Below, piece by piece: positions 9,083 through 17,811 of a stretch of 64,000 nt of DNA; within the stretch, counting starts at the first letter, position 1, and each line of letters begins with the position of its first letter. Origin of the DNA: Solidesulfovibrio aerotolerans (GTDB taxonomy: Bacteria > Desulfobacterota > Desulfovibrionia > Desulfovibrionales > Desulfovibrionaceae). The DNA is taken from NCBI RefSeq assembly GCF_009856865.1, contig NZ_WVUD01000011.1:1-64000 (forward strand), written 5' to 3'. Below the pieces are notes generated by a model that ran no database searches, had not been told where the DNA came from, and saw only the letters and a list, made by a program, of their open reading frames with translations. The position numbers and the translations under genes were made by a program.

Positions 9083-9643
9083 ATGAGCGAGCAGGAATGC
9101 GCTTATTATCAAAGCCTTTATGAAGTTGCCATGTGCATCAACTCCAGCCTGGAGCCGGCCACGGTGCTGCACGCCATCGCCGAACAGGCGGCCAAGGCGC
9201 TCTCCGCCAAGGCCTGCTCCATCCGTCTCCTCGACCGCCAGGGCCGCACCTTGCTGGCCGGCACCTCCCATGGCCTGAGCAAAGGCTATCTGCGCAAGGG
9301 CGCTGTGGAAGTGGCCAAAAGCAAGATCGACCAGGAAACGCTCACCGGCAAGGTCGTCCAGATCAAGGACGCCGGCAACGACCCGCGTTTTCAGTATCCC
9401 GACGCCGCCCGCGAAGAAGGCATCGCCTCGGTCATGGCGCTGCCGCTCATGGTCGGCGGCAAGGCCATCGGCATCATGCGGCTGTACAGCGACAAGCCCC
9501 GCGAATTTGATGTCAGTGAAATCCACTTCGCCACGGCTATTGCCAACTTAAGCGCCATGGCCATCGAAAACGCCCGGATGCATCAGGCGCTGCGCACCGA
9601 CTACGAACTCTTAACCGCCTACGAATACACCATGCACGAGTAG
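9083..9643 (+). CDS. GAF domain protein
   Basis: A 186-residue cytoplasmic protein that is essentially one GAF domain (about 20-165). Recognisable segments are [20 protein letters not shown] at the start of the fold, [20 protein letters not shown] in the core and [19 protein letters not shown] in the last helix. GAF domains bind small ligands or chromophores, and no ligand can be named here. There is no output domain, so it may act by binding another protein. GGAGGG lies 5 bases before the ATG. The gene ends 13 bases before gapA, so the two are probably one transcript, which makes a role linked to glycolysis or redox state plausible but unproven. Confidence 0.8.
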   Translation: MSEQECAYYQSLYEVAMCINSSLEPATVLHAIAEQAAKALSAKACSIRLLDRQGRTLLAGTSHGLSKGYLRKGAVEVAKSKIDQETLTGKVVQIKDAGNDPRFQYPDAAREEGIASVMALPLMVGGKAIGIMRLYSDKPREFDVSEIHFATAIANLSAMAIENARMHQALRTDYELLTAYEYTMHE

Positions 9644-9656
9644 CAGGAGCAGGCAT

Positions 9657-10673
9657 ATGCAAAAGCTTCGCATCGCCATCAACGGATTCGGCCGCATCGG
9701 CCGGCAAGTGCTTAAAGCCATTCTCGAACGCCACGCCGACGCCATGGACGTCGTGGCCATCAATGATCTTTTCGATGTGGGCACCAATGCCCATCTGCTC
9801 TCCTACGACACCAACTACGGCAAACTGCCCGTGGCCGCTTCCGTGGAAGGCGACGTTATGGTCGTTGGCGACTGGCGCATCCGCAATTTTGCCGAACGCG
9901 ATCCCAAGGGCCTGCCCTGGAACGACCTGGGCGTCGATATCGTCGTCGAATCCACCGGTATCTTTCGCACCGGCCCCAAATGCCAGGCCCACATCGACGC
10001 CGGAGCCAAAAAGGTCATCATCACCTCGCCGGCCAAGGAAGAGGATCTCACCATCGTGCTCGGCGTCAACGACGAGCGCTATGACCCGGCCGCCCACCAC
10101 ATCCTCTCCAACGCCTCCTGCACCACCAACTGTCTGGCCCCGGTGGCCAAGGTGGTCCACGAGCAGTTCGGCATCGTCAAGGGGGTCATGACCACCATCC
10201 ACTCCTATACCAACGATCAGCGCATCCTGGATCTACCGCACAAGGATCTGCGCCGGGCGCGCGCTGCCGCCTGCAACATGATCCCCACTTCCACGGGTGC
10301 GGCCGAAGCGGTCTCGCTGGTCATCCCGGCCCTTAAGGGCAAGTTCTCGGGCCTGTCCGTGCGCGTGCCCACGCCCACCGTTTCCCTGGTCGATTTTGTG
10401 GTGCAGTTGGAAAAATCCACCACCACCGCCGATCTGCGCGCCGCCCTCAAGGCCGCCGCTGACGGTCCTTTGGCCGGCATCCTGGGCTTTTGCGAACTGC
10501 CGCTGGTGTCGTCGGATTTTAAGGCCGATCCCCGCTCCTCCATTGTCGACGCCGAATACACCTTCGTCCAAGGCGGCGACATGGCCAAGATCCTGGCCTG
10601 GTACGACAACGAATGGGGCTATTCCTGCCGCGTTGCCGATCTGGCCGCCTTTATGGCCGAAAAGGGCCTGTAG
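9657..10673 (+). CDS. gap: type I glyceraldehyde-3-phosphate dehydrogenase
   Basis: A 338-residue protein of normal length for the phosphorylating enzyme of glycolysis and gluconeogenesis. The NAD-binding start is [10 protein letters not shown]. The catalytic cysteine lies in [12 protein letters not shown] at about 154, the catalytic His region reads [14 protein letters not shown], and the end has [11 protein letters not shown]. Glyceraldehyde 3-phosphate is oxidised with NAD and phosphate to 1,3-bisphosphoglycerate. AGGAGCAGG precedes the ATG. A strong terminator follows 43 bases after the stop. Confidence 0.97.
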   Translation: MQKLRIAINGFGRIGRQVLKAILERHADAMDVVAINDLFDVGTNAHLLSYDTNYGKLPVAASVEGDVMVVGDWRIRNFAERDPKGLPWNDLGVDIVVESTGIFRTGPKCQAHIDAGAKKVIITSPAKEEDLTIVLGVNDERYDPAAHHILSNASCTTNCLAPVAKVVHEQFGIVKGVMTTIHSYTNDQRILDLPHKDLRRARAAACNMIPTSTGAAEAVSLVIPALKGKFSGLSVRVPTPTVSLVDFVVQLEKSTTTADLRAALKAAADGPLAGILGFCELPLVSSDFKADPRSSIVDAEYTFVQGGDMAKILAWYDNEWGYSCRVADLAAFMAEKGL

Positions 10674-10716
10674 ACCGCGCGGGGCCAGACCTGCGACGCG
10701 GCGACAACGTCTGCTT

Positions 10717-10750
10717 GGGCGGGAGGGCTACGGCCTTCCCGCCTTTTTTT
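10717..10750 (+). terminator. Rho-independent terminator after gap
   Basis: A GC-rich stem (GGGCGGGAGGGC / GCCTTCCCGCC) with a short TACG loop is followed by seven T residues. It closes the GAF-gap transcript. Confidence 0.9.
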
Positions 10751-10775
10751 ATTTCGTGCGCGAGTATCTCGCTTA

Positions 10776-10788
10776 TCAAACTGTTTGA
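10776..10788. promoter_or_regulatory. candidate operator palindrome upstream of the metal ATPase
   Basis: TCAAACTGTTTGA is a perfect 6-bp inverted repeat around one central base. It lies 59 bases before the P-type ATPase start and downstream of the gap terminator. The operon's second gene encodes a MarR regulator, and MarR dimers bind short palindromes, so this is a reasonable operator candidate. No direct evidence links the two. Confidence 0.4.
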
Positions 10789-10846
10789 CTCTCAAGAAAC
10801 CCCGTCGTAAAGATTCCTTGCCTGCATAAAAGCGTAAGGAGTGCCT

Positions 10847-12754
10847 ATGATCGGTCGTTTTGCCAACCTCGGCCAGTACCGGGGATTGTTTTCCTTGAAA
10901 GATTTTGCCGGTTGTCTGGCCGGCGGTGGCCTGGCCTTGGCGGCGTTCGTGCTCGGCCAGGCCGGCGGGCCGGTCTGGCTGGCGGGCGTCCTGGCCCTTG
11001 GGGCCGTGGCTGTAAACGGCCTGCCCATTGTGGTGGAAGCAGCCAAGGGCGTCATGGAACGCCGGGTCAATGTGGATGAGCTGGTCGCCATTGCCATCGT
11101 GGCCTCGCTGCTGCAAGGCGAGATGCTCACCGCCGCTGTCGTCAGTTTCATTATGACCCTGGGGGCCTTGGTGGAGGAGGCGGTCAGCGACGGGGCGCGG
11201 CGTTCCATCCAGGCTCTGGCCTCGCTGGCCCCTGAGGAAGCGGTGGTGGTTGCCGAGGACGGCAGCGAGCGCACCGTGCCACTGGCCGAGGTCCGTGTGG
11301 GCGACCGGGTGCTGGTGCGCCCTGGCGAGCGCATCCCGGTGGATGCCGTCATCGAAACCGGCGTCACCGCTGTGGACGAATCGGCCCTGACCGGCGAATC
11401 CCTGCCCCGGGAGCGCGCCCCGGGCGACGCCATCCTGGCCGGCACGCTCAATTATACCGGCCGGGTCACGGCCCGGGCGGTCAAGGTCGGCGAGGATTCC
11501 ACCTTCGGCAAAGTGGTGCGGCTGGTGGTCGCGGCCGAGGCCGGCAAGCCCCGGGCCGGTCGCATCGTGGACCGCTACGCCCGGTATTTTACGCCCCTGG
11601 TCCTGGCCAGCGCCGCCCTGGCCTGGCTTGTCAGCGGCGAGGCCGGGCGGGCCGTGGCCGTGCTGGTGGCCGGCTGTCCCTGCGCCCTGCTGATGGCCGC
11701 GCCAACGGCCACGGTGGCCGCCATCGGCCGGGCCGCCAAACGCGGCATCCTGATCAAGGGCGGGCAGTATCTCGAAGAAGCCGCCCGGGCCGATGTCGTC
11801 CTTTTCGACAAGACCGGAACCCTGACCCTGGGCCGGCCAACGGTGGACGCCGTCATCCCGGCCGCTGGCCACGACACCGCCGATGTCCTGACCTGCGCCG
11901 CCTGTCTGGAGCGCCACTGCAACCATCCGCTGGCTGCCGCCGTCCTGGACGCGGCCCGGGCCGCCGGCCTGACCATCCGGGCGGCCGATGCCATGGTGAC
12001 CGAAATCGGCCTGGGCGTTCGCGGCGAACTGGACGGGCAGGTCGTGGAAGTGGGCAGCCCGGAGATGCTGGGCGGTGCCCCGGCCCTGCCGGCCGATGTG
12101 GCTGCCTGCCTGGAAACGGTGCGCGAGCGCGGGGCCACGGCCCTGGTGGTGCGCCGGGGCGGGGAAGTCCTTGGGCTGCTCAGCGTGTCCGACACCGTCA
12201 AGGACAACGCCAAAAACGCCGTGGCCGCGCTGCGCCATCTCGGCATCACCTCCGTGGGCATCCTCTCCGGCGACCATGACCGGGCCGTTGCCACCCTGGC
12301 CGGCCAGGTCGGGATCAGCGAGGTCTGGTCGGGGCTTAAGCCCCAGGGCAAGCTCGACGTATTGGCCGACTTGCAGCGCCGGGGCCGGCGGGTGCTCTTT
12401 GTTGGCGACGGCGTCAATGACGCCCCGGCCCTGGCCCGGGCCAATGTGGGCGTGGCCATGGGGGCCATCGGCTCGGATGTGGCCCTGGAAACCGCCGACG
12501 TGGCCCTGGTTGACGACGATCTTGGACGCCTGCCCTTTCTGGTGTATCTTGGTCGGCGCATGACCAAAATGATCGCATTGAACATCGGCCTGGGCCTTTT
12601 TTTCAACAGCGCCGCCATCCTCGGCAGCGGCTATGGCCTGCTTTCACCCATCATGGCCGCCCTGTTGCACAACCTCGGCTCCATCGTGGTGGTCCTGTCC
12701 TCGGCCAGTCTTGCTCTTACGGCCGAACCTGCAATCCAGAGCGAAAAGGCCTGA
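10847..12754 (+). CDS. P1B-type heavy-metal-translocating ATPase
   Basis: A 635-residue membrane pump with all P-type signatures: actuator TGES (about 180), membrane metal site CPC in AGCPCALL, phosphorylation site DKTGTLT, the P1B-specific NHP in the nucleotide domain, and GDGVNDAPALA at the hinge. There is no N-terminal HMA metal-binding domain. The last membrane segment reads AALLHNLGSIVVVLSSASL, which does not cleanly fit the Cu, Zn/Cd or Co subclasses, so the metal is left open. Start chosen at the ATG after AAGGAG. A GTG six bases earlier would break that spacing. A MarR regulator gene follows 4 bases later, suggesting a self-contained metal-response unit. Confidence 0.93.
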   Translation: MIGRFANLGQYRGLFSLKDFAGCLAGGGLALAAFVLGQAGGPVWLAGVLALGAVAVNGLPIVVEAAKGVMERRVNVDELVAIAIVASLLQGEMLTAAVVSFIMTLGALVEEAVSDGARRSIQALASLAPEEAVVVAEDGSERTVPLAEVRVGDRVLVRPGERIPVDAVIETGVTAVDESALTGESLPRERAPGDAILAGTLNYTGRVTARAVKVGEDSTFGKVVRLVVAAEAGKPRAGRIVDRYARYFTPLVLASAALAWLVSGEAGRAVAVLVAGCPCALLMAAPTATVAAIGRAAKRGILIKGGQYLEEAARADVVLFDKTGTLTLGRPTVDAVIPAAGHDTADVLTCAACLERHCNHPLAAAVLDAARAAGLTIRAADAMVTEIGLGVRGELDGQVVEVGSPEMLGGAPALPADVAACLETVRERGATALVVRRGGEVLGLLSVSDTVKDNAKNAVAALRHLGITSVGILSGDHDRAVATLAGQVGISEVWSGLKPQGKLDVLADLQRRGRRVLFVGDGVNDAPALARANVGVAMGAIGSDVALETADVALVDDDLGRLPFLVYLGRRMTKMIALNIGLGLFFNSAAILGSGYGLLSPIMAALLHNLGSIVVVLSSASLALTAEPAIQSEKA

Positions 12755-12758
12755 CGCC

Positions 12759-13172
12759 ATGGAAACCGAACAGCTCACCCGGCTGCTCATTGCGTTTTAC
12801 GAGAAATTCTCCTCCTGGGAACACGGGGTGGTCAAGGAGTCGGGCCTGTCCTTGCCCCAGATGCACACTTTGGAAATCCTCGGGGCCGACGGTGATCTGC
12901 GCATGACGGAACTGGCCGGCAAAATGGGCATCACCACCGGCTCGCTGACCGTCTTGGTGGACCGTCTGGAGCGGGGCGGGTTTGTGGTGCGAAAACCCCA
13001 CGAGACCGACCGTCGTTCCATCCGGGTGAGCCTCACCGAGGCCGGCCAGCGCCTTTTTGCCGAACACCACAAGCTCCACGAGCAGCTCACCCAGGAGATT
13101 CTGTGCGCCCTGGCCCCGGACGAAGCCGGCCAATTCGCCGCCATGTTGCACAAAATTACGAGTTGTTTTTAG
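12759..13172 (+). CDS. MarR family transcriptional regulator
   Basis: A 137-residue winged-helix protein. The helix-turn-helix region is MTELAGKMGITTGSLTVLVD (about 50-70). The wing follows with the MarR signature RLERGGFVVRKPHETDRRS, and dimer helices lie at both ends. It starts 4 bases after the P-type ATPase stop and is surely cotranscribed. It is likely to control the pump and itself in response to a ligand or metal, but no metal-binding cysteines or His cluster stand out. A palindrome at 10776-10788 is a possible target. A dispersed repeat element begins 8 bases after its stop. Confidence 0.9.
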   Translation: METEQLTRLLIAFYEKFSSWEHGVVKESGLSLPQMHTLEILGADGDLRMTELAGKMGITTGSLTVLVDRLERGGFVVRKPHETDRRSIRVSLTEAGQRLFAEHHKLHEQLTQEILCALAPDEAGQFAAMLHKITSCF

Positions 13173-13180
13173 GAGAAGAG

Positions 13181-13245
13181 GCCTCCGGCGGCCGGGGGGG
13201 ATAATCCCCCCCGGACCCCCTTGATAGGAGAAGTTTTTTAAGGGG
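13181..13245 (-). repeat. dispersed 3'-end element, core copy C
   Basis: This 65-bp stretch matches, on the minus strand, the distal part of the two 148-bp copies at 34068-34215 and 39185-39332. Shared blocks are GCCTCCGGCGGCCGGGGG, CCCGGACCCCC and AAGTTTTTTAAGGGG. It begins 8 bases after the marR stop. Its hairpin is CCGGGGGGG / CCCCCCCGG around ATAAT, different in sequence from but equal in length to the stem in the other copies. Confidence 0.8.
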
Positions 13246-13463
13246 TAATCGGCTTTGTGCCATCCGGTCGGCAGGCAGCGTTGCTATGGGTGCAACAGCG
13301 GGCGGCCAACGACTCCCGGTGCGGCGCAACCTGCTTGCCGCGCACCAGTTCTGCGCACTGTCGGCAGGAACACAGCGGGGGTGCGGCGCAGCGCCAGCCG
13401 CGAGAGGCTTTTCCCGGCGGCAAAGCGCTTGTGATCCATGGCAAAAGGATGGTAGGAACGGGA

Positions 13464-15155
13464 ATGCTGCCGGAATCGCATGGAAACCAAGCGGACAGGG
13501 ACAGCCTTCTCGAAGGCGTGGCCCTGCTGTTGGCCGTGCCGGACCGGCAGGCCTTGCTCCAGGTCGTTTTGCGCCTCGTTGGTGGCTGGACCGGCTGCGA
13601 AGCCGTGGGCATCCGGCTGCGCAGCGGCGAGGATTATCCGTATTACACCACGCAGGGATTCCCGGAACAGTTCATTATGGCGGAGAATTCGCTGTGCGCG
13701 CGACAACCGGCCGGGCCGGACCAGAAGGCGTTGTCGGACACGCCGTCCCGCCGGCTGGAATGCCTGTGCGGCGCAGTCCTTGAAGGCAGAACCGATGCGG
13801 CCCTGCCTTTTTTTACACAACACGGCAGTTTTTTTACCGGTTCGACCTCCCGGTTGCTGGCGGATCCTTCCGCCCTCGGCGGAGTGTGGCGTGTGCGAAA
13901 CCGTTGCAACACTGCCGGCTATGAAACCGTGGCCCTTATCCCCCTGCGCGCGGCCGATACGACCTACGGTCTGTTGCAGCTTGACGACCGGCGACCGGAT
14001 TGCCTGGACAAACCTGACATCGAACGTTTGGAGCGCCTGGCTCACGGCCTGGCCATCATTTTGTCCCGCCAGGAAATGGCGCAAGCCCTGGCCGATTCCG
14101 AATCCCGGCATCGGGCCATGTTTTTTTCCAACATCGCGGTCAAGCTTCTCATTGATCCCATGACCGGCAGCATCGTGGATGCCAACCCGGCGGCCTGCGA
14201 CTTTTACGGGTATTCACTGGGCGAAATACAAAAATTGTCGATCTGGGACATCAACACCATGCCCCAGGAGCAGATTCGCCAGGAGATGAACCGGGCCAAG
14301 GATGAGGGACGGGGATTTTTCCGGTTCCGGCATCGCTGTGCCGCCGGGGAAATGCGGGAAGTGGAGGTCTATTCGGGGCCGGTGGAATATCTGGGCCGCA
14401 ATCTGCTCTTTTCCATCGTCCACGACGTGACCGACCGGGTCCGGGCCGAGGAGGCCCGGGATCGGGTGGAGCAGATCGTGCGCCATGATCTGCGTTCGCC
14501 CCTGGCCGGGATTGCCGGACTGGCCGCCCATCTGGCCGACACGCCGCTGACGCCCAAACAGCACGAAATAGCTGCCGTCATCCGGGACACGGCCACGGGC
14601 CTGGGCGAACTGGTCGGGCGCAATCTCGATTTGTGCAAGATTGAGCAGGGCCGCTATCTGCTGGTGCCAAATCCCGTGCCGCTGGCTCCCCTGGTGCGGC
14701 GTCAGGTCCAGGTGGCTTTGCCGTTGGCCGCCAGACGCAGCGTGTCCCTGGTGCTGGGCGACGGGTTTGCCACCGATGCGGCAGGGGAGGACAGCCCCTG
14801 CGTGGCTGGCGAGGCCGGCCTTTTGGCCACGGTTTTTTCCAATCTCATCACCAACGCCGTGGAAGCCGCCCCGCCCCAGACCGCCGTCACCGTGGCCCTG
14901 GCCGCCCTGGCCGACGGCGTGGCGGCCTCGGTGCACAATTTCGGCGTCATCCCCGAAGACATCCGCCACAGGTTTTTTACGAAATACGCCACCAGCGGCA
15001 AGGTGGGCGGCACCGGTCTTGGAGCCTACATCGCGCGCCGCATCATCCAGTTGCACGGCGGCGATATCGACTGGGAATCAAACCACGAGACAGGCACGCG
15101 TCTGACCGTGCGCCTGCCGCTCCATGCCTCGCCGGGCTGCCGTCAATCCGCCTGA
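13464..15155 (+). CDS. GAF-PAS sensor histidine kinase (soluble)
   Basis: A 563-residue kinase without signal peptide or membrane helix. A GAF-like region spans about 10-200. A PAS domain spans about 208-325 (GSIVDANPAACDFYGYSLGE) with a PAC-like tail. The dimerisation helix has the phospho-acceptor in RHDLRSPLAG (His341), and the ATPase domain has the N box NLITNAVEAAPP and the G box GGTGLGAYIARRII. No receiver domain is attached and no response regulator is adjacent, so the partner is unknown. Two starts are close: ATG 13464 is preferred because AGGA sits 6 bases before it, and ATG 13449 is possible. A longer reading back to 13257 has no ribosome site. Confidence 0.88.
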   Translation: MLPESHGNQADRDSLLEGVALLLAVPDRQALLQVVLRLVGGWTGCEAVGIRLRSGEDYPYYTTQGFPEQFIMAENSLCARQPAGPDQKALSDTPSRRLECLCGAVLEGRTDAALPFFTQHGSFFTGSTSRLLADPSALGGVWRVRNRCNTAGYETVALIPLRAADTTYGLLQLDDRRPDCLDKPDIERLERLAHGLAIILSRQEMAQALADSESRHRAMFFSNIAVKLLIDPMTGSIVDANPAACDFYGYSLGEIQKLSIWDINTMPQEQIRQEMNRAKDEGRGFFRFRHRCAAGEMREVEVYSGPVEYLGRNLLFSIVHDVTDRVRAEEARDRVEQIVRHDLRSPLAGIAGLAAHLADTPLTPKQHEIAAVIRDTATGLGELVGRNLDLCKIEQGRYLLVPNPVPLAPLVRRQVQVALPLAARRSVSLVLGDGFATDAAGEDSPCVAGEAGLLATVFSNLITNAVEAAPPQTAVTVALAALADGVAASVHNFGVIPEDIRHRFFTKYATSGKVGGTGLGAYIARRIIQLHGGDIDWESNHETGTRLTVRLPLHASPGCRQSA

Positions 15156-15182
15156 TTGTTTCCAACGTTCCCCGTCTGATTG

Positions 15183-15219
15183 CGGCAAGGCCGCGCCAGC
15201 CCGTGGGCCTGCCGTTTTT
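15183..15219 (+). terminator. probable terminator after the GAF-PAS kinase
   Basis: CGGCAAGGCC pairs with GGGCCTGCCG with one bulge, followed by TTTTT. It lies 28 bases after the kinase stop and just before the convergent gene at 15238. Confidence 0.6.
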
Positions 15220-15237
15220 GTCGCGCCACCGCGTTTT

Positions 15238-16140
15238 CTATTCCGCCTCCTCGCCAAAGGCCGCAAAGACCTGCTCCAGTGAGGCCGCAATGCCCATATT
15301 CTGGCAACTGGCTCCGGTATCGACGGCCGGGCGGCCGGTGACGGCTTCCAGGATGGCGGCGGCCTGGCCCAGTTCCCGGGCGATGTCCGGGGCGTGGAGG
15401 TAGGGCAGGCGGGCACCGGCCATGATCAGCGTTTCGTAGTTGCTTTTGGCCAGCGCTTCTTCCTGCTGCCTGGCCCGGCGCAGTTGGGCCAGCAGTTGGC
15501 TGTAGCGGGCCGACAGCGCCGGCAGGGGCGGCGTGCCCGGGGGCGTATCGGCCAGAAAGCGCAGGCCAAACCGCAGGATGCCCGGGATGTCGGGCACCTC
15601 GGGCGCTAATTTGACGAGCAGTGTCTGGAAAAAGGCGGCCGCCCCCGGCGACCAGTCCGGGCCGATCTGGCGGGCGGCTGCGGCCAGGGGCACAGCGTCG
15701 TGCGGGAAGCGTTCTGCCAAAAGCCGTACCAACGGTTCGGGCAGATTGCGCTGGGGGGCCAGACGGTCAACGAAGCGCCGTATCCGCTCCGGGGAAAGGG
15801 GCACGGGAAACCGGGTGCCGTCGGGCATCAGCGCGGCGGCCCGGGGCGGGTTTTCGACCAGGGCCTCGGCCAGCCGGGCGGTTGCGGCGACGCTTAAACG
15901 CGCGCGCTCCATGGTCGGCTCCAGGGCGAGTGCCGTGTCCGGGCCGGGAAAGAGCAACAGTTCGCGAAGCGTTTCGGCTTGGGGATCGTCGGGATCGGCG
16001 ATCAGGGCCGCCAGTTGCTGCGCTCGGAGTTCGCCATAGGTGGAGTGGATGAAATGGAGCACGGCGGCGTCCTGGGGCAGACCGGTTTCAAGGATGTCGA
16101 TGATGGCGGCCATGAGATCCTGGATCGGCTGGTCTTGCAT
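15238..16140 (-). CDS. hypothetical protein, helical, upstream of the Anbu operon
   Basis: I do not recognise a family for this 300-residue protein. It is cytoplasmic by appearance, with no signal peptide, membrane helix or cysteine cluster, and is rich in Ala, Leu, Pro and Arg. Predicted helices dominate, for example RYSQLLAQLRRARQQEEALA, which may form a short coiled coil. The C-terminal part includes LIMAGARLPYLHAPDIAREL. The start is taken at the ATG of MQDQPIQDLM. An in-frame start at 16212 has no ribosome site. It is divergent from the ATP-grasp gene with 162 bases between, so the two may share a control region. Confidence 0.7.
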   Translation of the reverse strand: MQDQPIQDLMAAIIDILETGLPQDAAVLHFIHSTYGELRAQQLAALIADPDDPQAETLRELLLFPGPDTALALEPTMERARLSVAATARLAEALVENPPRAAALMPDGTRFPVPLSPERIRRFVDRLAPQRNLPEPLVRLLAERFPHDAVPLAAAARQIGPDWSPGAAAFFQTLLVKLAPEVPDIPGILRFGLRFLADTPPGTPPLPALSARYSQLLAQLRRARQQEEALAKSNYETLIMAGARLPYLHAPDIARELGQAAAILEAVTGRPAVDTGASCQNMGIAASLEQVFAAFGEEAE

Positions 16141-16271
16141 AGTTTTTCCGGGAGGTTTTATCCCCTGCGCCAGGGCCGGCGATTGACAGGGGGCTTGGAA
16201 TATTATTAACAAAAAAAGGAATCAGGTCGAAGCGGTCCACGTCCCGGACCCCAGGCCGGCATCCGACCAAC

Positions 16272-16287
16272 CCGCCTGCCCAGGCGG
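16272..16287 (+). promoter_or_regulatory. hairpin just before the ATP-grasp ribosome site
   Basis: CCGCCT and AGGCGG pair around GCCC, ending 4 bases before the AAGG ribosome site of the gene at 16303. Such a stem could affect translation of the first gene of the Anbu operon, but this is only inferred from position. Confidence 0.35.
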
Positions 16288-16302
16288 CAGCAAGGCATCT
16301 GC

Positions 16303-17766
16303 ATGCTCCCGAAAATGGACTTCGACAATTACGACACCGGTCCCTTCTACGACGAGATGTTCACCCCTGACGGCCGGCCTCGGGACGGCTGCCGCCTGCT
16401 CCACGGCAAGGTCGAGTCCCTGCCGCCCGGCGAGATACGCACCCGCCAGACGGCGGCCGAACAGGCCTTTTACGACATGGGCATCACCTTTACCGTATAC
16501 GGTCACGAAGAGGGAACCGAAAAAATCTTCCCCTTCGACATCATTCCCCGGGTCATCGAAGCTGCCGAGTGGGACAGCCTGGAACGCGGGCTGGTGCAGC
16601 GCATCCGGGCGCTCAACCTTTTCATCGACGACGTCTATCATCAGGGCCGCATCATGGCCGACGGGGTCATTCCCCGTTCGATTGTCGAATCGTCATCGGG
16701 CTATTTCAAGGAATGCCAGGGGTTAAATCCCCCGCGCGGAGTGTGGTGCCACATCACCGGGTCTGATCTGGTGCGCGACGAAACGGGCCGGTTCATGGTG
16801 CTGGAAGACAATCTGCGCTGCCCGTCCGGCGTTTCCTATGTGCTGGCCAACCGCCGGATTTTAAAGCGCACCTTTCCCCAAGTGTTTGAGACCATCGACA
16901 TCCGGCCGGTGGACGACTACGCGCCGCTTTTGCTCGATATGCTCCACGCCATCGCCCCCCCGGCGGTGGGGCGGCCAACGGCCGCGCTTTTAACCCCCGG
17001 CGTCTACAATTCCGCCTATTTCGAGCACACGTTTTTGGCCCAGCAGGCCGGCATCGAGCTGGTGGAAGGACGCGATCTGGTGGTGGCTGACGGCTACGTC
17101 CACATGCGCACCACCAAGGGCCTTAAAAAAGTGGATGTGCTCTATCGCCGGGTGGGCGAGGATTTTCTCGACCCCAAGGTCTTTCGGCCCGATTCGCTCC
17201 TGGGCGTGCCCGGCATCATGGAAGTCTACAAGGCCGGTCGGGTGGCCATGGCCAACGCCCCGGGCACGGGGGTGGCCGACGACAAGGTGGTCTATGCCTA
17301 TGTGCCGCAGATGATCCGCTATTATCTGGGCGAGACGCCGCTCATTGACAACGTCGAGACGTTTTTGTGCTGGGAAGACAAGCAGCGCCGGCATGTGCTG
17401 GAAAATCTCGATACCATGGTGGTCAAGGCAGCGGCGGAATCCGGCGGCTACGGCATGCTGGTCGGCCCGGCCGCCACACCCGAGGAACGCGCCGCTTTTG
17501 CCGCCAAGATCGAGGCCGATCCGCGCAACTACATTGCCCAGCCCACCATCAACCTGTCGCGGGCTCCGGTCCTGGTGGACGACCATTTCGAGGGCCGCCA
17601 TGTGGATCTGCGCCCCTACATTCTCTACGGCGAGGATATCCGGGTCATCCCCGGCGGCCTGACCCGGGTGGCGCTCAAGCGCGGCTCGCTGGTGGTCAAT
17701 TCCTCCCAGGGCGGCGGCAGCAAGGACACCTGGGTGCTCGGCCCGGGGCAGGCGCGTCAGGGCTAA
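16303..17766 (+). CDS. circularly permuted ATP-grasp protein (Anbu-operon type)
   Basis: A 487-residue protein of the circularly permuted ATP-grasp family (DUF404/DUF407). Diagnostic segments are FDIIPRVIEAAEWDSLERGL, the GVWCHITGSDLVRDETG region, VLEDNLRCPSGVSYV and GGYGMLVGP, with late basic and acidic residues in VDLRPYILYGEDIRVIPGG. ATP-grasp enzymes usually ligate a carboxylate to an amine, and the product of this branch is not established. It opens a run of four genes (ATP-grasp, alpha-E, Anbu, transglutaminase), a known association. An AAGG lies 8 bases before the ATG. A second ATG at 16315 is possible. Confidence 0.9.
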   Translation: MLPKMDFDNYDTGPFYDEMFTPDGRPRDGCRLLHGKVESLPPGEIRTRQTAAEQAFYDMGITFTVYGHEEGTEKIFPFDIIPRVIEAAEWDSLERGLVQRIRALNLFIDDVYHQGRIMADGVIPRSIVESSSGYFKECQGLNPPRGVWCHITGSDLVRDETGRFMVLEDNLRCPSGVSYVLANRRILKRTFPQVFETIDIRPVDDYAPLLLDMLHAIAPPAVGRPTAALLTPGVYNSAYFEHTFLAQQAGIELVEGRDLVVADGYVHMRTTKGLKKVDVLYRRVGEDFLDPKVFRPDSLLGVPGIMEVYKAGRVAMANAPGTGVADDKVVYAYVPQMIRYYLGETPLIDNVETFLCWEDKQRRHVLENLDTMVVKAAAESGGYGMLVGPAATPEERAAFAAKIEADPRNYIAQPTINLSRAPVLVDDHFEGRHVDLRPYILYGEDIRVIPGGLTRVALKRGSLVVNSSQGGGSKDTWVLGPGQARQG

Positions 17767-17811
17767 GGGTGCAGCACCCATTTTTTGCGTGAGCCAAGGG
17801 AAGGAGTCTCC

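Noticed and set aside
10619-12277. Long open frame on the minus strand opposite the P1B ATPase gene
   Set aside because: It lies antisense to a gene with all P-type motifs, its translation is repetitive Gly/Ala/His/Gln without a family, and long antisense frames are expected in GC-rich DNA.
13257-13463. N-terminal extension of the GAF-PAS kinase
   Set aside because: The extension is Cys/Arg/Gln-rich without a ribosome site and starts 12 bases after the dispersed repeat. The AGGA-preceded ATG at 13464 is better.
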